Under the pieces are notes generated by a model that was given only the letters and a program-made list of their open reading frames with translations, made no database searches and was not told the origin of the DNA. Shown one piece after another: positions 34,653-43,316 of a stretch of DNA of 64,000 bases (position 1 is its first letter; every line of letters starts with the position of its first letter). A program made the translations under genes and the position numbers. The DNA is from Oscillibacter valericigenes Sjm18-20 (lineage in GTDB: Bacteria; Bacillota; Clostridia; Oscillospirales; Oscillospiraceae): positions 930,001 through 994,000 of the forward strand of contig AP012044.1 of the NCBI GenBank assembly GCA_000283575.1. Reading direction: 5' to 3'.

Positions 34653-35942
34653 TCAATCCTCTTTTTTGGCGGCCAGTGCCTTTTGCAGCCAATCCTTGCC
34701 GTCCACAAAGCGGGCCACCACATAGCTGATCACGTAGTCTCCGGCAGAGTTGATCATGGTGGCGGGAGGATCCACCAGATTGCCGATCGCAATGGCAATG
34801 GGGTAGGCCAGCTCCAGCTGGGAAGGGAAGAATACGGAGCACATGATGAACTCACCGATGTAGCCGCCGCCGGGGATGCCGCTCATGCCCACGGAGGACA
34901 GAACCGCTACAAGGATGACCTTGATGAAGGTGCCTGCTCCGTCAAAGGGGATACCAAATACACCGAACAAAAACGCAATTTTCAGCGCGCAGGAAAAGCA
35001 CGAGCCGTCCATGTGCATGGTGGCCCCCAGAGACACCACAATCTCGCTGACGTCCTTGGGAATGCCGGTTTCCTCCGCCACCTCCATGTTGGTGGGGATG
35101 GTGGCCACGGAGGAGCAGGTGCCAAGGCTGGTTACGGCGGGCCGCAGAATGTGCTTGAGCATCACTTTCACAGCGCCCTTGCCTCCGCCGAAGCGGGCGA
35201 ACAGGGGAAACGCGGTAAACACGTAGATGAAGCACAGGGGATAGTAGACTATCAGCGCCCGCCCATAGTCCTTCGCAATGCCGGCGCCATAGGTTGCCAC
35301 CAGATCGGCGAAGAAGCCGAAGAAAGCAATGGGAGCATAATAGGTGATGATCTTGACGACCTTCATCATGCAGTTGGACAGGTCGTTCAAAAATTTCCCC
35401 ACCAAGCAGTCGGAGCCGCCGTTCATGTTTACGCCGAACCCGAAAATAATGGAGAAAACGATCAGCGGCAGCATGGCCCGACGGCTCAGCAGCCCCACAA
35501 AGTCCTCAGCGGTAAGGAAGCTGACAATCAGTTCCGACACGGTTTTCTGTTCATCCACCGTGCCCGCAGTGATGTTCTGCCACGGGGTCAGCACCGGCGG
35601 AATCAGTTTCATCAGCACAATCATGATGACGGCGGCGATTGCACCCGTGACCACGAAGGTGACGATGGTGGTACCCATGATCTTACCGGCCCGCTTCGCG
35701 CTTTTCATGTTAGCTACAGCGCCGGAGATGGACGCGAACACCATCGGAACCACAATACAGAACATCAGATTGATGAAAATCTGGCCCAGGGGCTTCAGGA
35801 CGGAGGCACCCGCCGCAATCACGTTGCCGTCTGCGTCTTTTACATTGGGGAACATGGCGCCGACAATGCAGCCCAGCACAATGCCGCAGATCATGCAGAT
35901 CAAAAGGCCGTAGCTGCTCCAGACAGAGGCTTTCTTGTTCAT
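34653..35942 (-). CDS. Dicarboxylate/amino-acid:cation symporter (DAACS family)
   Basis: The start at MNKKASVWSS, after GAGAGGATTGG, gives 429 residues. The family features are visible: multiple membrane helices, the re-entrant SSVATIPTNMEVAEE (serine-rich HP1 motif), the MHMDGSCFSCALKIAFLFG substrate region in place of the usual NMDGT, and SSVGMSGIPGGGYIGEFI. It imports acidic amino acids or dicarboxylates with Na+ or H+. It lies 39 bases after dapF and is probably co-transcribed with it. Confidence 0.92.
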   Translation of the reverse strand: MNKKASVWSSYGLLICMICGIVLGCIVGAMFPNVKDADGNVIAAGASVLKPLGQIFINLMFCIVVPMVFASISGAVANMKSAKRAGKIMGTTIVTFVVTGAIAAVIMIVLMKLIPPVLTPWQNITAGTVDEQKTVSELIVSFLTAEDFVGLLSRRAMLPLIVFSIIFGFGVNMNGGSDCLVGKFLNDLSNCMMKVVKIITYYAPIAFFGFFADLVATYGAGIAKDYGRALIVYYPLCFIYVFTAFPLFARFGGGKGAVKVMLKHILRPAVTSLGTCSSVATIPTNMEVAEETGIPKDVSEIVVSLGATMHMDGSCFSCALKIAFLFGVFGIPFDGAGTFIKVILVAVLSSVGMSGIPGGGYIGEFIMCSVFFPSQLELAYPIAIAIGNLVDPPATMINSAGDYVISYVVARFVDGKDWLQKALAAKKED

Positions 35943-35981
35943 AAAATTCCAATCCTCTCTTTCACACACAATGGGAATGAT

Positions 35982-36827
35982 TTATTTTGCGGGGTGAAGC
36001 TCCTCGTCGGTGATTTCGCCCTTGCAAACAATATTGGTGGGGCCCGTCAGATACAGAGCCGCGACATGAGAACCTTCCCGTTCCGCATCGATGATGAGCC
36101 GTCCACCGGTCATATCAACCTTCACGCCCTGGCCGGAAACCTTGCCCTGGAGGGTCAGGACGGTGACAACGGAGCCGGTCCCGGTTCCGCAGGCATAGGT
36201 GAAGTCCTCCACGCCCCTCTCAAAGGTCCGCTCATAGACAGTGTCCTCGCCGGTGATCTCATAGAAGTTTACATTGGCCCCCTTGGGGAAGGAGGGGTGA
36301 TGCCGCATGGCGCGGCCCAACTCCCGCAGCTCGCCCTGGTCCGCGTTCCGCAGGTCCCGGTAGGGGACCACGGCGTGGGGCAGGCCCGGATTCCCAAGCT
36401 CCACATAGGCGCAGGGATACCGGACGCCGCCCACCACAATGGGGTGTTCCAGCTGGACGGTGGAGGGGTCGTTCAGCCGGATGCGGTAAAGCCTCCGGTC
36501 AATGCGCCTGCCGGTGACAATGCCTGCCGTGGTTTCCACGGTTTGAGTCTGCCCACTAAGGCCGGTTTCGTAGCCGTATCGACAAATGCAACGGGCTCCG
36601 TTACCGCACATTTCGCCAACCGACCCGTCGGAGTTATAAAACAGCATTTTGTAGTCTCCGCCCCGCACAGGGGCATCGATCACCATGAAGCCGTCCGCAC
36701 CGATGGACAGATGCCGCTCACACAGCGTCCTCGCCATCTCCGGGAACGACTCGCGCGGAAGATGTTCCTCCAGATTATTCAGTACAATGAAATCATTGCC
36801 CGCGCCGTTCATTTTCCAAAATTGCAT
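35982..36827 (-). CDS. dapF: Diaminopimelate epimerase
   Basis: DapF converts LL- to meso-diaminopimelate, used for lysine and peptidoglycan. The 281-residue protein has the two catalytic cysteines in conserved boxes: EMCGNGARCICRYGYE and TYACGTGTGSVVTV, plus MNGAGNDFIVLNN at the N-terminus. GAGAGGGG lies 9 bases before the ATG. The symporter gene follows in the same direction, which suggests a link between lysine/cell-wall metabolism and uptake. Confidence 0.94.
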   Translation of the reverse strand: MQFWKMNGAGNDFIVLNNLEEHLPRESFPEMARTLCERHLSIGADGFMVIDAPVRGGDYKMLFYNSDGSVGEMCGNGARCICRYGYETGLSGQTQTVETTAGIVTGRRIDRRLYRIRLNDPSTVQLEHPIVVGGVRYPCAYVELGNPGLPHAVVPYRDLRNADQGELRELGRAMRHHPSFPKGANVNFYEITGEDTVYERTFERGVEDFTYACGTGTGSVVTVLTLQGKVSGQGVKVDMTGGRLIIDAEREGSHVAALYLTGPTNIVCKGEITDEELHPAK

Positions 36828-36860
36828 CAGCGGCGGCCCCCTCTCAATTTTTCTTGCTCT

Positions 36861-36869
36861 ATTATATCA
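36861..36869 (-). promoter_or_regulatory. Extended -10 promoter of dapF
   Basis: On the minus strand TGATATAAT supplies the TGn extension and a perfect TATAAT, about 35 bases before the dapF start. No good -35 is visible, as is normal for extended -10 promoters. Confidence 0.5.
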
Positions 36870-37037
36870 GCAGATAACCCACAATTACACTGGAGAATGT
36901 GCTAAAATCCATGCAAAAAGTGCGGCCTTCTTTGCGCAATGCGGAAGATAAATCGAGAGTGCGGATGGGAATAACCAAAGTGGTGCGCGCTGGCTATGAA
37001 AGAGAGCGCCGCAGGCGCGTTGGCGAGGTAAAAATAT

Positions 37038-37080
37038 TCAGGCTGCAAAAAGGTCCCGGAGGACTTTTTTGCAGCCTGAA
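37038..37080 (-). terminator. Intrinsic terminator of the ferredoxin gene
   Basis: TTCAGGCTGCAAAAAGGTCC and its near-perfect complement flank a four-base loop, 9 bases past the ferredoxin stop. Read leftward it is followed by ATTTTTACC. Confidence 0.75.
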
Positions 37081-37088
37081 GGGTTGGA

Positions 37089-37265
37089 TTAGGCTTCCCG
37101 GATGGCAGAGACGGGACAGGTGTCGATGGCCTCCTGCACCGCGTCGTCGGGGCCTTCGGCAATGGCTTCGGCCTTGCCGTCCCCGTTCAACTGGAATACG
37201 TCTGGCACGGAGCTGACGCACAGACCGCAGCTGATGCAGGTGTCCTGGTCCACATGAGCGCGCAT
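37089..37265 (-). CDS. Small ferredoxin (single 4Fe-4S cluster)
   Basis: This 58-residue gene starts MRAHVDQDTCISCGLC and ends AIDTCPVSAIREA. The cysteines CISCGLC and the distant CP bind one 4Fe-4S cluster; the second cluster of the common two-cluster clostridial ferredoxins is missing. The start follows AGGAAGGGA. It can carry one electron to or from anaerobic redox enzymes. It is 81 bases after a glycosyltransferase gene and ends at its own terminator. Confidence 0.9.
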   Translation of the reverse strand: MRAHVDQDTCISCGLCVSSVPDVFQLNGDGKAEAIAEGPDDAVQEAIDTCPVSAIREA

Positions 37266-37346
37266 AAAATCCCTTCCTTTCTTTTTTAGCTAGTATGCCC
37301 GTCTTAATGAATTTCTTTCCCGGATGTCCTATGTGAATTTATGAGC

Positions 37347-38420
37347 TCAGGCGTGAGCCATGGGACGCCCGGTGTGAGCGGGTGCCGTCTTCCTTCCGGA
37401 CGCTTCTTCCGGGGACTGATAGGGCAGGCCCTCCAGCTCGTAGATTGTCCGCAGTACCCGGCCCATGGCGGGGATGCTGCGGCTGCGGGCCACTTCCAGT
37501 CCGCCCGCGGCGGGGGAGGGGAGGACTCCGTTCAAAAGGTCGGAGACCTTCCGCAAGAAGTCCCAATTGTCTTTGGCCTTGCAGACGGAAATGCCGTCGG
37601 TGAGCCAGTCCCGGTACACCGGAATATCCCGTACGACCGTGGGGATACCACAGGCCAGCGCTTCCAGAACCACGATGCCCTCGGTCTCCTCATGACTCAT
37701 AAAGGCAAACACATCGCACCCGCAGTAAGCGTCCCGCAGCTCCGCACGGTCCACATAACCCGGGAAGACCAGATTGGGCGGAGCCTCGGTAATGGCCTGC
37801 CGGATCTCGTGGGGGACCAGATCCAGATTGGTATAGCCAAACCAGAAAAAGCGGATATTCGGCAGCTTCCGGGCCATGTCCACGAATTCCAAAAGACCCT
37901 TACGGGCAATGTAGTGCCCAACGGAGAGAACAGCCTTTTCCTGTTCCCCGATGCCGTACTTTTTCCGGAACGCCTTGCGGCGAGCGGAGGAAGGGGCAAA
38001 GAAGTCCGTGTCCACACCGTTGCTCAGCGCGTAAATCGGGCGGCGGATGCCATAGCTCTCCAGAAGCTGCTTGGAATAGGGAGTAGGGGTAATGACTACG
38101 TCGCCCCGCTCATAGCAGAATTTGATCCACCGGCGGAACAATGGCGCCAGAAGATTTGAACCCTTAAAGGAGTTGCGGAAGTCCTCCTCGGTGGAGTGAC
38201 CGTAGTACACCACCTTTTTTCCCGCCAGATGGGCGCGGAGGGCAGCCAGCGGCGCGTCGGGCAGAACGGTGTTGACGTGGACTGTCCGGGCCTCCGGAAC
38301 GAAACGCTCCGTGGAGGAGATGCCCGCGCCGGACAGCATTTCTTGTTGATGGAGTACAGCCTGTCCCACGCCGCTGCGGCGGACCAGGGACAGGGAACCG
38401 GCATATAATTGAATACTCAT
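37347..38420 (-). CDS. Glycosyltransferase, GT4 family
   Basis: The start at MSIQLYAGSL, after AAAGGAGG, gives 357 residues. It has a GT-B fold: an N-terminal acceptor domain (about 1-165, with VYYGHSTEEDFRNSFKG) and a C-terminal nucleotide-sugar domain with VLSVGHYIARKGLLEFVDM and the EX7E motif EETEGIVVLEALACGIP. Together with a second GT4 and a VTT protein upstream, it probably makes a glycolipid or cell-surface glycan. The donor and acceptor cannot be told from the sequence. Confidence 0.88.
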   Translation of the reverse strand: MSIQLYAGSLSLVRRSGVGQAVLHQQEMLSGAGISSTERFVPEARTVHVNTVLPDAPLAALRAHLAGKKVVYYGHSTEEDFRNSFKGSNLLAPLFRRWIKFCYERGDVVITPTPYSKQLLESYGIRRPIYALSNGVDTDFFAPSSARRKAFRKKYGIGEQEKAVLSVGHYIARKGLLEFVDMARKLPNIRFFWFGYTNLDLVPHEIRQAITEAPPNLVFPGYVDRAELRDAYCGCDVFAFMSHEETEGIVVLEALACGIPTVVRDIPVYRDWLTDGISVCKAKDNWDFLRKVSDLLNGVLPSPAAGGLEVARSRSIPAMGRVLRTIYELEGLPYQSPEEASGRKTAPAHTGRPMAHA

Positions 38421-38541
38421 GGTAGATTTCCTCCTTTTTAGGGTGCAACAAAGACACAGTAAACCAGAGTGTGCCAAAAAGAACCCACCCTGCGCTGCAA
38501 TTTTCACTTAAAACCGTACCGGCCAAACCACCGGACGGCGT

Positions 38542-39132
38542 TTACAGGAGAGCCGCCGCGTGCTGGAAAACCATATTCAGCCCCAGAGAGTACAGCGCGA
38601 TGGCAGCGGGCTTTCCCAGAAGAATGATGGCGGTAAACCGGCCGAGACGCATAGGCGTGGTGCCGGCCAGATAGCACAGAAAGTCGTCGGGAGCCACGGG
38701 GAGGAAAATGGCGGCGGCAAACAGCACGTCGAACCGGCGAGAGGTCCAGGCCTCATATTTTGCGATGGTGCCCGGTTTGAACATTGCTGCGAGTAAAGGG
38801 CGGCCATATAGCTTTGCCAGCAAGAATGCTGCAATGGACCCTGCACATATGCCGGCGTAATTGTACACAAACCCCCGCCACGGGCCAAACAGCAGCACGC
38901 CTCCCAGACATCCCAGCCCGCCGGGCAGGATGGGAATGATCACCTGCACCGCCTGAAACACCACAAATACCAACGCGCCCAGCGCACCAAAGCCGGTGAT
39001 ATAGGCTTGCAGTGCCTCCTGAGAAGTGAACAGCTGATGACGCCAGCCATAAAATACCAGCAGTGCGCAGCCAACCAAACCCGCGGCAGTGCAGAGGTTC
39101 AGCAGTAATTTGGTGTTCACGCGGTTTTCCAT
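38542..39132 (-). CDS. VTT (TVP38/TMEM64, DedA-like) membrane protein
   Basis: The 196-residue protein has about five membrane helices and the VTT signature: VFVVFQAVQVIIPILPGGLG, FGPWRGFVYNYAGICAGS, FLLAKLYGRPL and FLPVAPDDFLCYLAGTTPM. VTT/DedA proteins are implicated in lipid scrambling, including recycling of undecaprenyl-phosphate and phosphatidylethanolamine. The start overlaps the upstream GT4 gene by 16 bases, suggesting a shared membrane-lipid function. Confidence 0.9.
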   Translation of the reverse strand: MENRVNTKLLLNLCTAAGLVGCALLVFYGWRHQLFTSQEALQAYITGFGALGALVFVVFQAVQVIIPILPGGLGCLGGVLLFGPWRGFVYNYAGICAGSIAAFLLAKLYGRPLLAAMFKPGTIAKYEAWTSRRFDVLFAAAIFLPVAPDDFLCYLAGTTPMRLGRFTAIILLGKPAAIALYSLGLNMVFQHAAALL

Positions 39133-40286
39133 AGCCCATCCCCTTCCATGGCGGAGGCGTAGACCTCCGCGACGCGGCGGGCAAAGCCCTCGGCCGAGAA
39201 GTTCTGCCGGGCGGAGTCCGCGGCAGCGGCGCGCATGGAGTTGCGGAGCTGTTCATCTGCCAGATATTCCTGCAAATGGGCGATAAACTCGTCTCCGTTA
39301 TGAAACTGCCAGCCGTTGACGCCGTCCTCAATAACTCCGGCGAGGCACGCATCCTTCCGGCACAGGGCGGGCAGCCCCGAGGCCAGCGCTTCGATATAGG
39401 TGAGGCCCTGCGTCTCGCTGGTGGAGGCGCTGACGAACAGGTCGCCCAGCCGGTAGTAGTCAGCCACCTGTGTGGGCTTTGCCATCCCGGCAAATACCAC
39501 GCGATCGCTTAGGCCCAAATCCCGGACAGTCTCCTCCAGCGTTTGGCGGTAGGGCCCGTCTCCCACCAGAAGTAGGGTGACATCGTTTCGCTTCAGTTCC
39601 GCAAGGCAGGGCAGCAGCTCCTCCACGTTCTTTTCCTTGGCCAGACGGCCCACGTAGGTCAGCACAAAGTTGTTTTCGGGGATTTTCAGTTTTGCTTTCA
39701 ACTGATGGAGATAAGCTTCGTCGGACAGACCGGAAAACCGGTTCAGATCAATACCGGAGGGAATCACATACACCGGGCGGCAGACGCCATAACCCTCCAG
39801 AATGCCGCGTACCTTTTCGGTGGGGGCGATCACGCAGGCGGTCTGGGCGATAACGTGCCGGGAGAACAGAGCCACCATACGCCGCCCCCAGGTCCGGCTG
39901 GGGGAAAAGTAGTGGGTGTAATCCTCGTAGACCGTGTGATAGGTGTGGACGATGGGGGCTCCGGTACGGTCGCTGATCTTCCGGGCCAGCAGAAAGGTGG
40001 AGAATTCGCACTGCGTGTGAATGACATCGGGCCGCCAGCGGATCAGCGCCTGAACCTGACGGGTGGCCAGGGCGGTGCGCAGCCGCGCGCCGGGATAAAT
40101 CAGTCCCGCGCTCATGGCGCCCACATAGGTCACCTTGTCCCGCACCAGGGTATGACGGGACTGAGACAGGGTCAGCACGCGGACCTCATGCCCCTGGGAT
40201 TCCAGCTCACGCTGAAGATTTAATACCGAGGTTACAACGCCATTAATCGTAGGGGCGTACCAGTCGGTGGCAATTAAGACTTTCAT
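39117..40286 (-). CDS. Glycosyltransferase, GT4 family, diacylglycerol-glucosyltransferase-like
   Basis: The start at MKVLIATDWYAPTINGVVTS gives 389 residues, with AAGGA upstream. The N-terminus (TINGVVTSVLNLQRELESQG), FSTFLLARKISDRTGAPIVH, HTYHTVYEDYTHYF and the C-terminal VLTYVGRLAKEKNVEELL with EX7E (ETQGLTYIEALASGLP) resemble enzymes that transfer glucose to diacylglycerol. Such lipids anchor lipoteichoic acid in Gram-positives. The pairing with a VTT protein and a second GT4 supports a glycolipid pathway. Confidence 0.85.
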   Translation of the reverse strand: MKVLIATDWYAPTINGVVTSVLNLQRELESQGHEVRVLTLSQSRHTLVRDKVTYVGAMSAGLIYPGARLRTALATRQVQALIRWRPDVIHTQCEFSTFLLARKISDRTGAPIVHTYHTVYEDYTHYFSPSRTWGRRMVALFSRHVIAQTACVIAPTEKVRGILEGYGVCRPVYVIPSGIDLNRFSGLSDEAYLHQLKAKLKIPENNFVLTYVGRLAKEKNVEELLPCLAELKRNDVTLLLVGDGPYRQTLEETVRDLGLSDRVVFAGMAKPTQVADYYRLGDLFVSASTSETQGLTYIEALASGLPALCRKDACLAGVIEDGVNGWQFHNGDEFIAHLQEYLADEQLRNSMRAAAADSARQNFSAEGFARRVAEVYASAMEGDGLWKTA

Positions 40287-40463
40287 AAAGGAACCATCCT
40301 TTCCAGTGCAGAAAAACTTATCTCGAACGCGCCGTCCATTTGGACAGATGCGACGTGCATCTAACTCTATAAACGTAAGAAAAGAGAAAAATGCTTCAAA
40401 AGTAAGAAAAATTTTTTTATTATGGCGGAATCCTGTGCGGGAGCAAGCCGCCTTCAAAACTGT

Positions 40464-40487
40464 ACTAGCTGTATTAATACGGTTAGT
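40464..40487. promoter_or_regulatory. Candidate operator of the glycosyltransferase operon
   Basis: ACTAGCTGTATT and AATACGGTTAGT form a 24-bp palindrome (10 of 12 positions), with a perfect core GTATTAATAC. It overlaps the -10 and the predicted start of transcription. Length and symmetry suit a TetR-type repressor. Confidence 0.5.
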
Positions 40488-40513
40488 GTAGAACGAAAAA
40501 GCGAAAATGTCAA
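40485..40513 (-). promoter_or_regulatory. Promoter of the glycosyltransferase operon
   Basis: On the minus strand a perfect TTGACA and TACACT are separated by 17 bp. The leader to the first start codon is about 190 bases. Confidence 0.75.
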
Positions 40514-40674
40514 GTGAAAACACAAAAAAACTGTATCAAATATTTAGTACATGAGTACAGTAACACAAATATAAAAAAAGTCAAGAGGCCATTCGGTAAA
40601 AATTGGAGCAATTATTACTGAGCTGTCATAAAATACGGTTTGACCGCTATTTTAAATGAAAAGCGGGCCGCGTC

Positions 40675-40702
40675 TTGCTTTTTTCAGAGTGAAAGATATA
40701 AT
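40675..40702 (+). promoter_or_regulatory. Promoter of the DnaQ-like exonuclease gene
   Basis: TTGCTT and a perfect TATAAT are separated by 16 bp, about 125 bases upstream of the start codon. Confidence 0.6.
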
Positions 40703-40827
40703 GATAAAAACAGGGAACCTGCTTAGTATCGACAAATTCACGTAAATTTTGCGCCGTACGCGCAAAAAATCAAAAAATAGAAAAAGGCCGCCGGTATATA
40801 ACGCGGCGGCGGAGCTGGAGAGCGTTT

Positions 40828-41553
40828 ATGGGAATACACAGTACGCTGGAGGACCGGTTTACCCACCTGGTCCTGTTTGACACGGAGACCACGGGTATCG
40901 ACCCCGTGCGGGAGGAGATCATTGAAATCGGCGCGGTGAGCGTTACCGCCGGGGAGGAGGACGGCAGCTTCAATGCGCTGCTCCGCCTTTCACAGGGCCG
41001 GACCCTGCCGCCCTTTATCACGGAGCTGACCGGTATCACCGGGGAGCAGTTGGAAAGAGACGGTGTGGAAAAGGCGGCGGCGGCGGAGTCCTTCTGTAAG
41101 CTTCTGACTGGGAAGGATACGCTGCTGGTGGCCTATAATGCTCAATTTGATTTAAATTTTATCTATTACTTACTTAAAAAACAGGGGCAGGCGGCCTGCC
41201 TGAGGAATCTGAAATTTTTGGATGCACTGACTGTTTATAAGGACCGGCGGGACTATCCGCACAAGCTGAAGGATGCCATTGCGGCTTACGGGCTGGAGGA
41301 TCAGGTGGAAAACAGCCACCGGGCCGTGGACGATGCCCGGGCCATGACGGCGCTGCTGTGGGCCATGGCGGAGGAGAAGGACGACCTTACAGAGTATGTG
41401 AACCTCTTTGGCTATCATCCCAAATACGGGGTATCGGGGAAACGAATCTCTTCCGTAACCTATCTGCCCCAAGGATTTCAGCGGAGCGCGCCGCTCTATG
41501 ACCGGGCGCGGGGCGGCGATGGTACCGCGTGGTCAACCCGGGCCGTCCTGTGA
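40828..41553 (+). CDS. DnaQ-like 3'-5' exonuclease
   Basis: The 241-residue protein has an RNase T/DnaQ exonuclease domain with all acidic residues of the DEDDh group: LVLFDTETTGIDP (D and E), LVAYNAQFDLNF (D) and the HRAVDDARAM histidine and aspartate. It could act in proofreading or DNA repair. It is not fused to a helicase or a polymerase. GGAGAG lies upstream of the ATG. The last 35 residues are unrelated to the domain. Confidence 0.9.
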   Translation: MGIHSTLEDRFTHLVLFDTETTGIDPVREEIIEIGAVSVTAGEEDGSFNALLRLSQGRTLPPFITELTGITGEQLERDGVEKAAAAESFCKLLTGKDTLLVAYNAQFDLNFIYYLLKKQGQAACLRNLKFLDALTVYKDRRDYPHKLKDAIAAYGLEDQVENSHRAVDDARAMTALLWAMAEEKDDLTEYVNLFGYHPKYGVSGKRISSVTYLPQGFQRSAPLYDRARGGDGTAWSTRAVL

Positions 41554-41650
41554 TTGCCTAAATTTGAATGAGTGTTGTATTTGCACCGGCTTTTATGCGA
41601 CAGACTGGTATAATCTTAAGAAAATATATATGAACTGGGAGGCGCGGAAT

Positions 41651-42001
41651 ATGGCGATCAAATCTCTTTGTCCGGAGGCTGTCCTGCCGGATCCGGCGGC
41701 GGACCGGAAGGAGTCCGCACGGGTGGAACAATACCGTGTCAGCGGCGCCGCGATCTATTTCAAGTCGTTTCCCGGAGAAAAGTATCTGCCTTTTTACGCG
41801 GTGGAGCGGGCCTGGGCGCAGAAGTCCAAAGTATCTCTGACCGGTTGCTGCGGGAGTGAACTGCCGGTGGTGATCCTGCGGGTGAAGTATTCCGGGGGAT
41901 TCTACCGGAATTTCACCTTTGAAAGGAAGGAGAGTGCCGAACGGGTGCTGGCGGCGCTGCGGGAGGCCCGACCGGAGGTTCCGCAGGAGCCGGAGGACTG
42001 A
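41651..42001 (+). CDS. Conserved hypothetical protein
   Basis: The 116-residue protein follows GGGAGG by 8 bases. The sequence is mainly beta (AAIYFKSFPGEKYLPFYAVE, SGGFYRNFTFERKESAERVL) and ends in a helix and a proline-rich acidic tail. It has no signal peptide or membrane helix. I do not recognise the family; the PH-like beta pattern would be worth a structure prediction. It is downstream of the exonuclease gene and ends at a strong terminator. Confidence 0.65.
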   Translation: MAIKSLCPEAVLPDPAADRKESARVEQYRVSGAAIYFKSFPGEKYLPFYAVERAWAQKSKVSLTGCCGSELPVVILRVKYSGGFYRNFTFERKESAERVLAALREARPEVPQEPED

Positions 42002-42030
42002 GCCGCATGGGACCGGGTGTGAAAAATGAG

Positions 42031-42073
42031 AAAATCAAGGGCCGAAAGCACAGCCTTCGGCCCTTGATTTTTA
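42031..42073. terminator. Bidirectional terminator
   Basis: AAAATCAAGGGCCGAA and its exact complement flank a 9-base loop; A and T runs on both sides suit both convergent genes. It overlaps the stop codon of the IMP cyclohydrolase gene. Confidence 0.9.
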
Positions 42074-42784
42074 AGGTGTTTCATTTTTATTTTGAATGAC
42101 GTCGGATACTTTGCCGGTGGCAATCTCTATATACCGCACAAACAGGGCCACTTTGTTTTCCGCGTCCAGCGCGTCCCACATCCGTGCGGAAAAAGCCGCG
42201 GCGTCCGGTGCGTCCAGCGCAACGGGGCGAGGCTCGCCCTCAAAGGAGGGCAAGGGATTCCCGTCTCCCTGATAGGTGTGGATGAGGTGGCCGAGGCCGG
42301 CTTTCGGCGCGTCATATTCAAAGAAGTACCGGCAGCAACAGTGCTCGTCCCCATCCAGGGATTTCAGAATGGACAGATTATAGCTGAAGTCCGGCTTCAG
42401 AATGCCGCTGATGCGGGGCGTCCAGTTGGGGCCGTCCGGTTCAAAGGCGCGGCTGAGCAGAGCGTGGCGATAGCTTTGGCCTGCCGCCAGTGCGTCCCGG
42501 ATGGTGTCGGTCTGGTCGCCGTTGGTGACGATGGTCTTTCCCTCAAATTCTCGGACGGGATGATAGATGATGAGGCTTGGGTCTGTCATTTTGCCGGGAT
42601 CATGAGCCTGAGTACGGATGCCGTCTTCCGTCCGAACGAAGATGCGGTTTCGGGAGTTCTCACTGCGGCCCATGATAAAGTAAGCGAGAATTGCATACCG
42701 GTTGTCGGCGCTGCGGCCCAGCAGGACGCCCCGGCCGGGGTAGCGGTTGGAGCAAAGAAGGGGTTCGATGTTTTGTACGTTCAT
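42071..42784 (-). CDS. IMP cyclohydrolase, PurO type
   Basis: The 237-residue protein resembles the PurO family of IMP cyclohydrolases, first described in archaea, which close the purine ring in the last step of IMP synthesis. Visible blocks are NRYPGRGVLLGRSADNRYAI, YFIMGRSENSRNRIF, IIYHPVREFEGKTIVTNGDQ and NWTPRISGI. In most bacteria this step is done by PurH; a PurO-like protein here could complement a PurH without the cyclohydrolase domain. GAGGAG lies upstream of the ATG. Confidence 0.85.
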   Translation of the reverse strand: MNVQNIEPLLCSNRYPGRGVLLGRSADNRYAILAYFIMGRSENSRNRIFVRTEDGIRTQAHDPGKMTDPSLIIYHPVREFEGKTIVTNGDQTDTIRDALAAGQSYRHALLSRAFEPDGPNWTPRISGILKPDFSYNLSILKSLDGDEHCCCRYFFEYDAPKAGLGHLIHTYQGDGNPLPSFEGEPRPVALDAPDAAAFSARMWDALDAENKVALFVRYIEIATGKVSDVIQNKNETP

Positions 42785-42794
42785 GACGGTCTCC

Positions 42795-43310
42795 TCATTT
42801 CAACAGCTTTTTTCGCGCCTTGTAGTCGGGCATGTACTGCTCGATGAGCGCATAGAATGATTTCCCGTGATTTTTATAGCGTATGTGAGCCAGCTCGTGA
42901 ACCACCACCGCGTCGATGGCCTCGTCGGGGGAGCGCATCAGGTAGCAGGAAAAGCATAGACTGTTTTTCCCACTGCAGCTGCCATACCGCTTTTGAGCGG
43001 TCGTGACGTTCACTCCGGTGGGGCAAAGGCCCATTATGGCCCCGTAGTGTGCCACCTTTTCCGGCAGGGTGGCCCGGGCTCGGGCTTTCAGCGCGTCGAT
43101 CTCCTCCGCCGTGGGCGGGGGCCCCGACTCGGCGGTCCGCTGCCGGACCTTTGCCATGCTGCGGTCAATCCAGAGCTGATTCCGGGTGACGAACTCCCGG
43201 ATGGTGGCCTCCGGGCACCGCATAGGTGCCCGCACCAGCAGCCGGCAATCCCTTGTGATCTCCAGCGCCAGCGTCCGCCGGCGGGAGCGAATCAGAGTGT
43301 ATGTTTCCAT
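42795..43310 (-). CDS. YgjP-like metal-dependent hydrolase (DUF45)
   Basis: The start at METYTLIRSRRR gives 171 residues. The C-terminal zincin motif is intact: VVHELAHIRYKNHGKSFYAL (HExxH with a third histidine), preceded by KRYGSCSGKNSLCFSCYL. This family resembles small metallopeptidases of the SprT/WLM kind. There is no Shine-Dalgarno sequence: a promoter -10 ends 6 bases before the ATG, so the mRNA may be leaderless. The IMP cyclohydrolase gene follows 10 bases downstream. Confidence 0.85.
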   Translation of the reverse strand: METYTLIRSRRRTLALEITRDCRLLVRAPMRCPEATIREFVTRNQLWIDRSMAKVRQRTAESGPPPTAEEIDALKARARATLPEKVAHYGAIMGLCPTGVNVTTAQKRYGSCSGKNSLCFSCYLMRSPDEAIDAVVVHELAHIRYKNHGKSFYALIEQYMPDYKARKKLLK

Positions 43311-43316
43311 ACCGTT

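Larger units (their letters stand above)
40287..40827. other. Long intergenic region with divergent promoters
   Basis: These 541 AT-rich bases contain the leftward glycosyltransferase promoter and its palindrome, a rightward promoter for the exonuclease gene (40675-40702), and ACTGTATC... ...GTACAGT motifs at 40529-40560. A CCGCC/GGCGG hairpin (40788-40809) lies just before the exonuclease start. No gene is apparent. Confidence 0.5.

Noticed and set aside
34518..36905. Open frame of 795 codons on the plus strand across the symporter and dapF
   Set aside because: It lies antisense to two recognised genes and has the composition of a shadow frame. No start site or domain supports it.
40788..40809. 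CCGCC/GGCGG hairpin before the DnaQ-like exonuclease gene as a riboswitch
   Set aside because: It is a short, isolated stem that overlaps the translation start region. No conserved riboswitch block is present.
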